DNA of 64,000 nt from Azoarcus sp. Aa7 (GCF_014822185.1 NZ_QVLR01000104.1:1-64000), one strand, 5' to 3'. Numbered from the stretch's first letter, positions 1 through 7,360 are shown. Notes: a model not told the origin generated them from the letters alone. Numbers and translations are program-made.

Positions 1-127
1 GCATGTTCATGGTGATCATCTCCTCGGTTCCCCGCTTCACAACGGAAGCGGCGGAGGTTAATGACCCTGAGTAATTTTCAGCGCGCACACCCCTCTAAAA
101 CTGGGTAGTTTTCATCGCGCGCCAACA
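1..127 (-). mobile_element. End of an IS21-like insertion sequence, running off the left edge
   Basis: Two 20-bp direct repeats differing at three positions lie at 67-86 and 101-120 (form CTGRGTARTTTTCAKCGCGC). Such multiple terminal repeats are typical of IS21-family ends. Read on the minus strand, the probable tip is TGTTGGCGCG, ending at 127, where it interrupts a small helix-turn-helix frame. A reading frame starts near the left edge on the minus strand, with GAGGAG nine bases before an ATG at 8-10, as expected for the first transposase gene (istA). Only the end is present, so the family call is from the repeat style and the tip, not from a transposase. The other end and any target duplication are outside the window. 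Confidence 0.5.
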
Positions 128-226
128 GGCGTGATTCTCGCGCAGCTCGCTAGTTGATACCGGGCCCTTGCGGAGCAGGGTGAGGACGCGTTCGCGCTGC
201 GCGGTCTTGGTGAGGCTGATGCTCAT
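95..226 (-). pseudogene. Small winged-helix protein, truncated by the IS end
   Basis: A 43-residue frame begins MSISLTKTAQRERVLTLLRK and continues GPVSTSELRE before changing character. The start matches small phage/island helix-turn-helix proteins, in which an RxxVLxLLRKGPVST-ELRE segment begins a winged helix of about 70 residues. After ELRE the frame runs into the IS21-like tip at 127 and stops at 95, so the recognition half is lost. The start has a purine-rich ribosome site (GAGGGGGA) that overlaps the stop of the preceding small gene, so both probably form one transcript. Functional loss is inferred from the truncation. Confidence 0.5.
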
Positions 227-239
227 GATTACGTCCCCC

Positions 240-443
240 TCACTTCGGCATGTGAAGGAGCCACTGATACAGCTCGTACTGCAGATTCTTCAGCTCTTGC
301 AGGACGGTAGCGTAGCAGGGGGAGCCGACGCCACGGCTCAAGATTGCTGTGAAGCGAGGGCGATTGTTTTCAAGCCATGTGGCGAAATCAATCAGCTTTC
401 TTGCGGCCTCGAACTCGTCGGCGCGTATGACATTGCGTTGCAT
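240..443 (-). CDS. Small hypothetical protein of 67 residues
   Basis: Begins MQRNVIRADEFEAARKLIDF and ends QWLLHMPK. The ATG at 441-443 is chosen over an in-frame TTG at 461 because GAGG lies eight bases before it. The product is probably mostly helical; no known catalytic motif is visible. It sits directly upstream of the IS-truncated winged-helix gene, with its stop inside that gene's ribosome site, an arrangement typical of phage or ICE regulatory cassettes. A short inverted repeat GTGAC-N6-GTCAC (462-477) lies just upstream and could be an operator. Function unknown. Confidence 0.5.
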   Translation of the reverse strand: MQRNVIRADEFEAARKLIDFATWLENNRPRFTAILSRGVGSPCYATVLQELKNLQYELYQWLLHMPK

Positions 444-513
444 CGTTTTAACCTCAGTCAAGTGACAAGAGCGTCACAGGACCAAGGCTAGACGGGCGTT
501 CGAGGCGATCCGC

Positions 514-540
514 GATAGGTGCCTAACGATTGCACCTATC
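514..540. repeat. Perfect 9-bp inverted repeat with 9-base loop
   Basis: GATAGGTGC at 514-522 pairs with GCACCTATC at 532-540. There is no T-run on either side, so a plain intrinsic terminator is unlikely. It lies between the small minus-strand gene at 240-443 and the stop of the minus-strand gene at 557-1387. It could be an operator or an RNA hairpin. Confidence 0.4.
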
Positions 541-556
541 ACGAATCACCAATCGG

Positions 557-1387
557 CTACCGCTCGCCGGACCCAACAAGCTGAGGTGACGGCAAGGTTT
601 CACGGCGCGGTTCAACCCTCCACGCCCGCTTGAGTTCCTCTTTAGCCTTCTTGTTGTAGTCCGCGCCCTTCCTTCCCGTGGGGGTACCTTTGGGTTCGAG
701 CTGATACCCACTGGTGCGAGCGCGAGACAAGTACGTAGTGCACAGCGATTCGGGCTCCATGTCAGTGATGCCCGGTACGTCCTTGAGCTCGCCCTGCAGG
801 AATTCACCGAGCGTCTGCCGGCTTATAAGCTCAATCACCAACCCGCCTTCCTCCAGGCGCAAGATCGCCTTACTGATCGCAGCTCGAATCACGCCACTTG
901 ACTCCCTGCGGGTACGCCCAGCGCCCTTGGTGATAGGCTCGGTTGGGGGCATGGAGGTTGTTAGCTCGCGCGCTGTCGCTTGCTGAGCTGTGAGAAATTG
1001 CACTAGCTCCCGCTGCACAGCAAGGGATTCCTCTTCTCTGGCTTCTCGTTCCCGCTGCACCGCGCGACTGGCATCTGATATCAGCGAAGCCGTGTCCAAG
1101 TGCTTCGTCGAGGATCTCCGCGTTCTCTCTCCCTCCGCCGCGAGGGCTTCAGTAGCGCTACGGGGTACGGAGTCGTCCGATTGCGGTGATGTGCCGTCGC
1201 GCTGTGCGCCGTAGTGCTCAAAGATGTCCATGAGGTTCCCCGTCTTGCTGGCCCGTCGCGGTGGAGACGGGGACAGGGAGCGCGACGGGGAGCGCTCTTC
1301 TTCGGCTGGCCGGCCTAGTCCCCTGCTCCGACTATAAGATAACTTTATGGCTTGACCAAGCTTTTCCGACGGGTCGCCCCATATCAC
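557..1387 (-). CDS. Hypothetical accessory protein with charged, low-complexity N-terminus
   Basis: 276 residues if the ATG at 1387 is used. The first 110 residues are rich in Ser, Arg, Pro and Glu and look disordered. Residues ~105-140 are Glu/Gln/Arg-rich and likely helical. The C-terminal ~110 residues look folded and end basic, including RTRRESSGVIRAAISKAI and a Lys-rich YNKKAKEELKRAW stretch. No family is recognised. The start is uncertain: the ATG at 1387 has GAGGTG only two bases away, and a shorter start at MDIFEHYG (near 1230) is possible. It faces away from the TGTGAC repeat array at 1417-1740, so the array could be its regulatory region or a replication/transfer site that it serves; that is inference. 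Confidence 0.45.
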   Translation of the reverse strand: MIWGDPSEKLGQAIKLSYSRSRGLGRPAEEERSPSRSLSPSPPRRASKTGNLMDIFEHYGAQRDGTSPQSDDSVPRSATEALAAEGERTRRSSTKHLDTASLISDASRAVQREREAREEESLAVQRELVQFLTAQQATARELTTSMPPTEPITKGAGRTRRESSGVIRAAISKAILRLEEGGLVIELISRQTLGEFLQGELKDVPGITDMEPESLCTTYLSRARTSGYQLEPKGTPTGRKGADYNKKAKEELKRAWRVEPRRETLPSPQLVGSGER

Positions 1388-1416
1388 CTCGCCGCTGCAA
1401 CAAGCCTCCTACAAGG

Positions 1417-1740
1417 TGTGACGATGTGACCGTCCTGTGACCGTCCAAATTTCGACGGTCACAGGCTGAAACCCTTGCCATTACTGCGTTCTAGCATTCT
1501 CTGTGACGATGTGACCATACCTGTGGTGTATAGAGATTAGAAAAATGGCAGAGCGGCGGAGCGCCCACACACACACCTTGTATATGGCGCCCGCGCCGGC
1601 CAGCCCCGCCACCGCCGATGGTCACATCGTCACGGATATCCCTTCGGCATTCACAAAAACAAGTAATGGCTAGGGTTTCAGCCTGCGACTGTCGCTAACC
1701 GTATGGTCACACTACAGTCACAGGACCGTCACATCGTCAG
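1417..1740. repeat. TGTGAC iteron-like repeat array
   Basis: A 15-bp sequence TGTGACGATGTGACC occurs exactly at 1417-1431 and 1502-1516. It occurs inverted with one mismatch at 1620-1633 (GGTCACATCGTCAC) and degenerately at 1727-1740. In addition CCTGTGACCGTC (1434-1445) and GACGGTCACAGG (1454-1465) form a perfect 12-bp inverted repeat, and more GTCAC half-sites lie at 1706-1723. The array fills the gene-free stretch 1388-1765 between a minus-strand and a plus-strand gene. Repeats of this density are typical of iterons in plasmid or ICE origins, or of multi-site operators. Which one cannot be told from sequence, since no recognisable Rep or relaxase gene is present. Confidence 0.6.
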
Positions 1741-1766
1741 GCCTTGCAAGGGCGCGACGGCAATTT

Positions 1767-1806
1767 GTTACTGCGTAACGATGCTATACTTCCGTTACTG
1801 CGTAAC
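1767..1806 (+). promoter_or_regulatory. Paired palindromic boxes around a -10-like element
   Basis: GTTACTGCGTAAC occurs twice, at 1767-1779 and 1794-1806, with 27 bp between equivalent positions. Each is a 5-bp inverted repeat with a 3-base centre. Between them is TATACT (1785-1790), a good -10 hexamer. The second box ends 12 bp before the start of the downstream gene. A dimeric repressor binding both boxes would cover the promoter; autoregulation by that downstream protein is inferred. Confidence 0.55.
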
Positions 1807-1818
1807 AAACCGAAAGAC

Positions 1819-2343
1819 ATGGCGACTACTGCGGCAGAACGACAAGCGGCTTATCGGCGCCGACAGGCCGAGGGCTTAGGCGACAAGCGCCTCAACACCT
1901 GGATCAGCGCCGACGCCAGCCGCGCGCTCGAACACCTTGCAAGGGCAAAATCAATGACACAGCGAGGCGTCCTCGAAAACCTGATTCTTGCCGCAGCGGC
2001 AGAAATGCCTGCTGTCGCAACGACAGAGACACCCCAAGCCACAACGGCCGAAATGCCCGCAGCCGATACCGCAGACGATAAGCCCGACGCCGCGCTATCA
2101 AGCGATTTGGAACGTCAGGAAGAATTGCTCCGCGCCAACCGTGCCTACAGGGGCAAACTTGTGCGAGCGATGGAGGATATCCTCAACGCAAAAGACGAAG
2201 CCAGCAAGGAGGCCGCCTCTAAGAATTCAAGGCGCCTCGTTCGCGAGAGTGAGCGGGTGCGGAGGGAGCTAGGCAGAGTGAGTCGCCGCATTACCCAACA
2301 TGTGTCGGCCCAGAAGCGCCCCAAGGAAGACAACCATGAATGA
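1819..2343 (+). CDS. Ribbon-helix-helix/KfrA-like DNA-binding protein, putative autorepressor
   Basis: 174 residues from the ATG at 1819 (MATTAAERQAAYRRRQAEGL). Residues ~8-55 (AYRRRQAEG, KRLNTWISADASRALEHLAR, QRGVLENLIL) fit a short basic N-terminus followed by a strand and two helices, as in ribbon-helix-helix regulators of plasmids and ICEs. Residues ~60-100 are an Ala/Thr/Glu-rich linker and the C-terminal ~75 residues are a charged helix rich in Arg, probably coiled coil. The start is placed after the two GTTACTGCGTAAC boxes; an upstream in-frame start would run through them. It overlaps the next gene by 8 bases. The domain assignment is from pattern only, and the target is inferred from the boxes. 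Confidence 0.55.
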   Translation: MATTAAERQAAYRRRQAEGLGDKRLNTWISADASRALEHLARAKSMTQRGVLENLILAAAAEMPAVATTETPQATTAEMPAADTADDKPDAALSSDLERQEELLRANRAYRGKLVRAMEDILNAKDEASKEAASKNSRRLVRESERVRRELGRVSRRITQHVSAQKRPKEDNHE

Positions 2344-2749
2344 CACACCCTTGCGTGACCGCGTGCTCGCCTCCCTTGGCGCTGCCCCCGATGTCATCCC
2401 AGCCCCCGCCCTTGACCATCGGCAAGCGAAGGCGCGCGCCTTGGCGGTGCTGGCCGGGGGCGATCCCTTGATCGCCGCCAAGCCCGCCCTCGACGCCCTG
2501 ACGGCGCGCAATCGCGCCCTCGCCAACGGTGGCCCCGACGAAATCCGCGCCGCCCTTGCCGATCAAGTGGCGCTCCTGGAGGCGACGGTCAGCGCCTACA
2601 CGATTGCAGGCGCGAAAGAGCGCGTCACAGATCGGCGGCGCGCTCTAGCCGGGGTGGCGATCCGGGCGAGCACCACCTTGACCGCCACCCTCCTCGCCCT
2701 GCACCGTGTCAACGAGGACCAGCGCAATGGCGCGGCGATCCCAGCGTAA
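2336..2749 (+). CDS. Hypothetical island protein, all-helical
   Basis: 137 residues (MNDTPLRDRVLASLGAAPDV...). It is Ala-, Leu- and Arg-rich and predicted helical throughout; no motif is recognised. The ATG at 2336 has AAGGAAG nine bases before it and overlaps the preceding gene as ATGAATGA, so the two are translationally coupled. The next gene overlaps its 3' end by 23 bases. The three-gene block resembles small accessory operons of conjugative elements, but no specific role can be given. Confidence 0.55.
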   Translation: MNDTPLRDRVLASLGAAPDVIPAPALDHRQAKARALAVLAGGDPLIAAKPALDALTARNRALANGGPDEIRAALADQVALLEATVSAYTIAGAKERVTDRRRALAGVAIRASTTLTATLLALHRVNEDQRNGAAIPA

Positions 2750-3044
2750 GTTGGCGAGGATGAGGGCCGAGCGCTCGGAAACGGTAGCGGCGCGGCGGCG
2801 CCGGGAATTGCAGGAGCGTTATCCCGATGTTTCTGTACAAGCGTGGGCGAACATGGGCGACGGCTTGCTCGGGGGCGAGGGTGCGCGAGCGTTGCGGAGA
2901 TGGTTGCAGAGTATTAACTACGTTACGAAGCAATATTCAATCTTCACCTTGCGGAAACAAGAGCCCGTGCAAGGTCGGATAATTCTGAGAAGTGCACCAA
3001 ATGGATTCCAGAAACTTCCGCAAGTTGGCGTGCAGAAGAAGTAA
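2727..3044 (+). CDS. Small basic hypothetical protein, probably truncated or chimeric at its 3' end
   Basis: 105 residues from the ATG at 2727 (MARRSQRKLARMRAERSETV). The first ~65 residues are Arg/Ala-rich, match the codon style of the upstream genes and include ELQERYPDVSVQAWANMG. From about 2915 the DNA becomes AT-richer and the frame runs 100 bases antisense into the Mrr-type nuclease gene, ending with an unrelated-looking tail. The simplest reading is that insertion of the lower-GC nuclease block removed the original 3' end. It may or may not still make protein. Confidence 0.4.
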   Translation: MARRSQRKLARMRAERSETVAARRRRELQERYPDVSVQAWANMGDGLLGGEGARALRRWLQSINYVTKQYSIFTLRKQEPVQGRIILRSAPNGFQKLPQVGVQKK

Positions 3045-3714
3045 ATGTGTTATTCGAAATAACGCCAGCAATTTCCGCTTTCTCGTACTCCCTTCCAGCA
3101 ATAATTTCTTGAACCGCAGCATTTCCAACTGGAGTTGAATACAACTTGCATTGAAAAACCGCCCTTTTTCCATCGAACTCGGCAAGTACATCGACACCTT
3201 GGTCACCGCTTGAGCGAGTCACCCTAGCATCCCAACCGGCCTCGCGTAATATCCGAGCGCAATAATGCTCAAACTCAATCGGCGACATACCTTCTGGAAG
3301 CTCCAGGGAAGTATCTTCGTCTTCACCCATATCGCTAAGAACAGCGTCGCTAACTTCTTCACGCAGTGAATCGGCGCCTAACGTCATCGCCTCCGGACAC
3401 TCTCTTGAAACAACAGTAGAAACGAAGTAATCACACTCCGCCCACCACTTATCAAATACGTAATTTCCGTAATCGTCTCGATACACTGATTGACTGTATT
3501 TTCTCAAGAGTACTTTTATATGCCGTGCAACACATGCCCTCACCGCCTCGCGCTGTGCAGCAATCCGGTCGGACAATGCCCTTCTTTTATTATTCTCATC
3601 AATTTGAAATAGCCACATACAAAAGGCAATCAACAAAACAACGAGCACCAAAAGCCACGGCGCCTTATCCCATAGTATCAGACCGACAACCAACACAATA
3701 AGTAAAGCAGGCAT
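2944..3714 (-). CDS. Membrane-anchored Mrr-like restriction endonuclease
   Basis: 256 residues. Two N-terminal membrane segments (~3-15 and ~19-38) are followed by a charged linker and, from ~160, a restriction-endonuclease (Mrr_cat) fold. The visible signature is the acidic residue of GDQGVDVLAEF followed by FQCK, the PD-(D/E)xK-type active site in its D...QxK form, preceded by MSPIEFEHYCARILREAGW, the usual first helix. Family members cut modified or foreign DNA; the membrane anchor places it at the inner membrane. AGGA precedes the ATG. It lies 24 bases after a lipoprotein gene on the same strand, in a patch of clearly lower GC than the neighbourhood, so recent acquisition is likely. A defence role is inferred from the family. 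Confidence 0.8.
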   Translation of the reverse strand: MPALLIVLVVGLILWDKAPWLLVLVVLLIAFCMWLFQIDENNKRRALSDRIAAQREAVRACVARHIKVLLRKYSQSVYRDDYGNYVFDKWWAECDYFVSTVVSRECPEAMTLGADSLREEVSDAVLSDMGEDEDTSLELPEGMSPIEFEHYCARILREAGWDARVTRSSGDQGVDVLAEFDGKRAVFQCKLYSTPVGNAAVQEIIAGREYEKAEIAGVISNNTFTSSARQLAEVSGIHLVHFSELSDLARALVSAR

Positions 3715-3738
3715 ATTAGGTTTCCTGTTTAATTGCGG

Positions 3739-4113
3739 TCACTTCGGCTTGGAAAGATTCTTCATCATCTCAGCCTGCATTTCGCGGGTCTTCTCCATTG
3801 TGTCGGACGGGTCGTATTTGTCGCCCCACTCCACCACCTTGCCGTTAAGGAAGCCCACGAAAACTCGATCAGAGGCCATCATTTCGTTGTCGATCGGTGT
3901 AAAGCCGATGAGGACCGGCGACCACCATGAAAGACGCTCGACAAGGCCGTCAGGTGTCTTACGCGCCGATGCTCGTTTCGGCGGCCCCATCACACTCACC
4001 ACTTCCGCCTTTGTCATTCCCATCCCGACACCCATGGATTTTGTTGTGTAAGGCGTCGTGGCACAGCCGGCCATAACCGCAGCCGAAAGAACGAATGCGA
4101 TCGCTTTGTTCAT
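3739..4113 (-). CDS. Small outer-membrane-type lipoprotein with SmpA/OmlA-like motif
   Basis: 124 residues. The ATG at 4113 (MNKAIAFVLSAAVMAGCATT) is chosen because GGAG lies nine bases upstream and it gives a clean lipoprotein signal with lipobox VMAGC; an in-frame upstream start would add 21 residues before the signal. The mature part has GMTKAEVVSVMGPP, the motif that opens the BamE/SmpA/OmlA fold, and FLNGKVVEWGDKY, a typical strand of that fold. Probably a periplasm-facing lipoprotein. It precedes the membrane Mrr nuclease gene by 24 bases; the pair may be co-transcribed. Role unknown. Confidence 0.65.
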   Translation of the reverse strand: MNKAIAFVLSAAVMAGCATTPYTTKSMGVGMGMTKAEVVSVMGPPKRASARKTPDGLVERLSWWSPVLIGFTPIDNEMMASDRVFVGFLNGKVVEWGDKYDPSDTMEKTREMQAEMMKNLSKPK

Positions 4114-4481
4114 CTTTTTCTCCGAGTAGGTAGCATGCGAACCCCTTCGATTTACGTAGGAATCATATCGCAACATCGCACTTGCATGTCGTCGTGCGCT
4201 CTAGCACCGCATGCAACTCGAAAACCAAAAGTTTGAAAACTTGGCCCCGGTCTAAAAGCGCTCTGGTAGGCATCGAATAGTTATACGCAATACAAACTAC
4301 CCCCGTCATCGCTTTACGCTATCAAATTGCAATAAGTGATGGCTGCGCAGATCGCGTCGAGTTGGTAGTGTATGACTTGGGGCGAGAGGTTCGCCCTGGT
4401 CGCGTTGGGCAAGACTTGCCAACTGACCTTGTGCAAACTTTGTGCAACGGAGCTTGCACAGCGCGCACGGGACGTAGACGC
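4114..4481. other. Gene-free, lower-GC boundary segment of the accessory region
   Basis: No convincing coding frame on either strand. The octamer TTGTGCAA occurs twice near 4431-4448 with a reverse half (TTGCACA) at 4454-4460. The segment ends at the terminator of the tRNA gene. Its lower GC joins it to the accessory region rather than to the tsaC side. Confidence 0.4.
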
Positions 4482-4510
4482 AAAAAAGGGCTGGCTTTCG
4501 CCAACCCTTT
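4482..4510 (-). terminator. Intrinsic terminator of the tRNA-Ala gene
   Basis: On the minus strand AAAGGGTTGG and CCAGCCCTTT form a 10-bp stem with one mismatch around a CGAAAG loop, ending in a run of six T. It lies 18 bases past the tRNA 3' end. Confidence 0.75.
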
Positions 4511-4527
4511 GATTTGCTTCAATTCGA

Positions 4528-4603
4528 TGGTGGACCGAAAGGGGATCGAACCCTCGACCTCTGCATTGCGAACGCAGCGCTCTCCCAGCTGAGCTATCGG
4601 CCC
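4528..4603 (-). tRNA. tRNA-Ala, anticodon CGC
   Basis: The minus strand reads GGGCCGATAGCTCAG at the 5' end, has a TTCGATC T-loop and an encoded terminal CCA, 76 bases in all. The anticodon stem-loop is CTGCG-TTCGCAA-TGCAG, giving anticodon CGC, which reads the alanine codon GCG. The 5' GGGCCGA pairs with TCGGTCC at the acceptor end with a G-U pair. The 3' end faces the accessory DNA at 1-4480, the usual side for island integration, but no duplicated tRNA end was seen in the window. Confidence 0.92.
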
Positions 4604-4657
4604 AAGAGCGGCGAATTATAGCGACGCTCCCGGCATTTTGGAAGGGCGAGTTTTCAC

Positions 4658-5716
4658 TCAGGTTTCGTCATGCTCGTCGGGCGCTGTCTCGCCGTCGCCG
4701 GACCCCACCGCCGCGCGGCCGAGGCGGTCGGCGATGGCTTGCCAGTCGGGGACGTCGGGCAGCGCTTCGACGACGATGAAATCCGCGCCGCAGGCGTCCA
4801 GCTCGCGCAGGCTGGCGTAGAGGTCGTGCGCGAAGCCGGCGGGATCTGCCGCGGCGTTGCGCCAGATCAGGCGGGCGTCCCGGGGGTCCGGGCAGGTTCG
4901 TGCCAGAACGGCAACGCGGCTGCCTTCGCCTGCCAACGTGGCGGCTTCCTCGACCAGACGGGCGGCGGGAATGAGTTGCAGCGGCGTACGTGGCGCATAG
5001 TGTGCGGCGAGCGAGCCGGAGACGCGCGGCCGATCGGAATCCGCCGCAGCGGCGCCCTCCTCCGCGTGTGCAGTGCGCGTTGCCGGCCGGCGGCCGATTA
5101 CGCGGGCGATGTCGTCGGCAGAGATCGCGCCGGGGCGCAGGATCACGGGCGTGTCGCGCGAGAGGTCGAGGATGGTCGATTCGATACCGACCTGGCAGGG
5201 GCCGCCGTCGAGCACCAGCGCGACCTTGTCGCCCAGTTCCTCGCGCACGTGGGCGGCAGTGGTCGGGCTGATGCGGCCGAAACGGTTGGCGGACGGAGCA
5301 GCGATGCCGGAGTCGAATGCACGCAGCAAGGCGAGCGCGACGGGGTGGTCCGGCACGCGCAGGCCGACCGTGTCCTGTCCGCCGGTGACGGCGTCGGGGA
5401 CGCCCTCCTCGCGCTTGAGAATCAGCGTCATCGGGCCAGGCCAGAAGGCGTTGGCAAGGGCGATCGCTTCCTTCGGGATGGCACGTGCCCAGCGCGTGAG
5501 GTGTGCGGCATCGGGCAGATGGACGATCAGCGGGTGATCGACCGGCCGGCCCTTGGCACTGAAAATTTTGCCGACGGCGTCGACGTTCAGGGCGTCGGCG
5601 GCAAGGCCATACACCGTCTCGGTCGGCATGCCGACGAGTTCGCCGGCGCGCAGCAGTTCAGCGGCGCGCCGGATGTCGTCCGCGTCCGGCTGCAGCGCGG
5701 GATCAGTGCCCTTCAT
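4658..5716 (-). CDS. tsaC: Threonylcarbamoyl-AMP synthase (Sua5/TsaC type)
   Basis: 352 residues, the long Sua5 form. It makes L-threonylcarbamoyl-AMP from threonine, bicarbonate and ATP, the first step of the t6A37 modification of ANN-decoding tRNAs. Seen are VGMPTETVYGLAADA (~28-42), KGRPVDHPLIVHL with the KxR motif, SANRFGRISPT with the SxN motif, and GIESTILDL. After residue ~205 a linker leads to the C-terminal Sua5 domain with SGSLAAHYAPRTPL. The ATG at 5716 overlaps the end of purK by 14 bases, so it is the last gene of folD-purE-purK-tsaC; an in-frame start 14 codons upstream is less likely. Confidence 0.92.
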   Translation of the reverse strand: MKGTDPALQPDADDIRRAAELLRAGELVGMPTETVYGLAADALNVDAVGKIFSAKGRPVDHPLIVHLPDAAHLTRWARAIPKEAIALANAFWPGPMTLILKREEGVPDAVTGGQDTVGLRVPDHPVALALLRAFDSGIAAPSANRFGRISPTTAAHVREELGDKVALVLDGGPCQVGIESTILDLSRDTPVILRPGAISADDIARVIGRRPATRTAHAEEGAAAADSDRPRVSGSLAAHYAPRTPLQLIPAARLVEEAATLAGEGSRVAVLARTCPDPRDARLIWRNAAADPAGFAHDLYASLRELDACGADFIVVEALPDVPDWQAIADRLGRAAVGSGDGETAPDEHDET

Positions 5717-6854
5717 CGCGGATGCCGATCGCCTCACGAGCCTGCATCGCGGCGGCAAGAACCTGTTCCGCGTCCGTGCCGATCACGGTGAAGTGGCCCA
5801 TCTTGCGGCCGGGCCGGGCGTGGTGCTTGGCATACAGGTGTACGCGCAGGTTGGGCACCGCCTGCAGCACCGACCAGTCCGGCTCGCGGTAGTCGCCGGC
5901 CTCGTCGTACCACAGCTCGCCGAGCAGGTTCACCATCACCGCGGCGCTGTGGGCGCGCGACTCGCCGAGCGGCAGGCCGCACAGTGCCTTGACCTGCTGT
6001 TCGTACTGGCTGGTGACGCAGGCGTCGATGGTGTGGTGGCCGCTGTTGTGCGGACGCGGGGCCATTTCGTTCACGAAGAGCTGTCCGCCGCAGACGAAGA
6101 ATTCGACGCCCAGCGTGCCGACATAGTCGAGATGCTCGGCGATGGCCTGCGCTACTTCGCGCGCGCGCTCGGCGAGCACCGGTTCGATGCGCGCCGGCAT
6201 GATCGTGACGTCGAGGATGCCGTGGCGGTGACTGTTCTCGCCGGCGGGGAAACAGTGCACCGTGCCGGCCTCGTCGCGCGCGAGCACGACCGACATTTCG
6301 CTGTCGAGCTTGAGCATCTTCTCGAGCACGCAGGATTCGCCGCCGAACTGATGGAAGGCGTGCAGCGCCTCGTCGCGGTTGGCGACGCGCGCCTGCCCCT
6401 TGCCGTCGTAGCCGAAGCGGGCGATCTTGAGCACCGCCGGGAACAGCGCCTCGTCCGCGCTGCGCAGGTTCTCCTCGCAGCGGATCACCGCGAAGGGGCC
6501 GTGCGGCAGGCCGTTGTCGGCGAGGAAGGTCTTTTCGGCGACGCGGTTCTGGCACACGGCGACGGCGCTCGCCGACGGGTGCACGGGAATGAACTTGGCG
6601 AGGTAGTCGAGCGTCGTCGCCGGTACGTTCTCGAACTCCGTCGTAACGGCCGCACAGCCGTTCGCCAGTTCGTCGAGTGCGGAGTAGTCGTCGTAGGCCG
6701 AGGCGATGTGGCGGTCGGCGATCAGCCCGGCCGGGCTGTTCGCATCGGGGTCGAGCACCCAGACCTTGTAGCCCATTTCATGGGCGGCAGAAACGAAGAA
6801 GCGGCCGAGTTGGCCGCCACCGAGCATTCCCAGGGTTGCGGGAGGCAGGATCAT
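5703..6854 (-). CDS. purK: N5-carboxyaminoimidazole ribonucleotide synthase, PurK
   Basis: 383 residues, normal for the family. It uses ATP and bicarbonate to carboxylate AIR to N5-CAIR in purine synthesis. The N-terminus LGMLGGGQLGRFFVSAAHEM is the diagnostic PurK start. The ATP-grasp body has ARFGYDGKGQARV (nucleotide loop), GVEFFVCGGQLFVNEMAPRPHNSGH (metal and substrate site) and SQYEQQVKALCGLPLG. The ATG overlaps the purE stop by one base (TAATG), indicating coupling. Confidence 0.96.
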   Translation of the reverse strand: MILPPATLGMLGGGQLGRFFVSAAHEMGYKVWVLDPDANSPAGLIADRHIASAYDDYSALDELANGCAAVTTEFENVPATTLDYLAKFIPVHPSASAVAVCQNRVAEKTFLADNGLPHGPFAVIRCEENLRSADEALFPAVLKIARFGYDGKGQARVANRDEALHAFHQFGGESCVLEKMLKLDSEMSVVLARDEAGTVHCFPAGENSHRHGILDVTIMPARIEPVLAERAREVAQAIAEHLDYVGTLGVEFFVCGGQLFVNEMAPRPHNSGHHTIDACVTSQYEQQVKALCGLPLGESRAHSAAVMVNLLGELWYDEAGDYREPDWSVLQAVPNLRVHLYAKHHARPGRKMGHFTVIGTDAEQVLAAAMQAREAIGIRDEGH

Positions 6855-7357
6855 TAGGCTTCGTCCAGCGTCATGTCGAGCACCGTCTGAGTCTGGCGGG
6901 TGCGGAATTCTTCGAGCTTCTTCGCCAGCGCGGCGTCCTCGTTGGCGAGCAGCGCCACCGCGAAGAGGCCCGCGTTCGCCGCGCCGGCCTCGCCGATCGC
7001 GAAGGTCGCCACCGGGATGCCCTTGGGCATCTGCACGATGGAAAGGAGCGAATCCTGGCCGGACAGCGCCTTGGACTGCACCGGCACGCCCAGCACCGGC
7101 AGGGTGGTCTTCGCGGCGACCATGCCCGGCAGATGGGCGGCGCCGCCGGCGCCGGCGATGATGGCCTTCAGTCCGCGGCTGCGGGCGGTGTCCGCATAGG
7201 CGAACATCAGGTCCGGCGTGCGGTGGGCCGAGACGACGCGCGCCTCGTAGGGGACGCCGAATTCCTTGAGGACCTTCGCCGCGGCCTGCATGGTGGGCCA
7301 GTCGGAGTTGGATCCCATGATGATCCCGATCAGAGGTTTTTCGTTTGCGGGGCTCAT
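6854..7357 (-). CDS. purE: N5-carboxyaminoimidazole ribonucleotide mutase, PurE
   Basis: 167 residues, full length for class I PurE. It converts N5-CAIR to CAIR, the step after PurK. Seen are [14 protein letters not shown] near the N-terminus (phosphate-binding SDW), [14 protein letters not shown] with the catalytic His, and [16 protein letters not shown] and [17 protein letters not shown] in the middle. It begins three bases after folD ends and overlaps purK by one base. Confidence 0.97.
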   Translation of the reverse strand: MSPANEKPLIGIIMGSNSDWPTMQAAAKVLKEFGVPYEARVVSAHRTPDLMFAYADTARSRGLKAIIAGAGGAAHLPGMVAAKTTLPVLGVPVQSKALSGQDSLLSIVQMPKGIPVATFAIGEAGAANAGLFAVALLANEDAALAKKLEEFRTRQTQTVLDMTLDEA

Positions 7358-7360
7358 GAA

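Noticed and set aside
1545-1673. A 42-codon plus-strand frame inside the TGTGAC array (starts MAERRSAHTHTL)
   Set aside because: No ribosome site, low-complexity codons and it runs through the repeats.
1417-1740. CRISPR array
   Set aside because: Repeats are irregular in spacing and orientation, and there are no uniform spacers or cas genes.
4322-4603. A tRNA attachment-site duplication (att) marking an island end
   Set aside because: The 3' end of the tRNA is not repeated anywhere I could see in the window, so only the position suggests integration.
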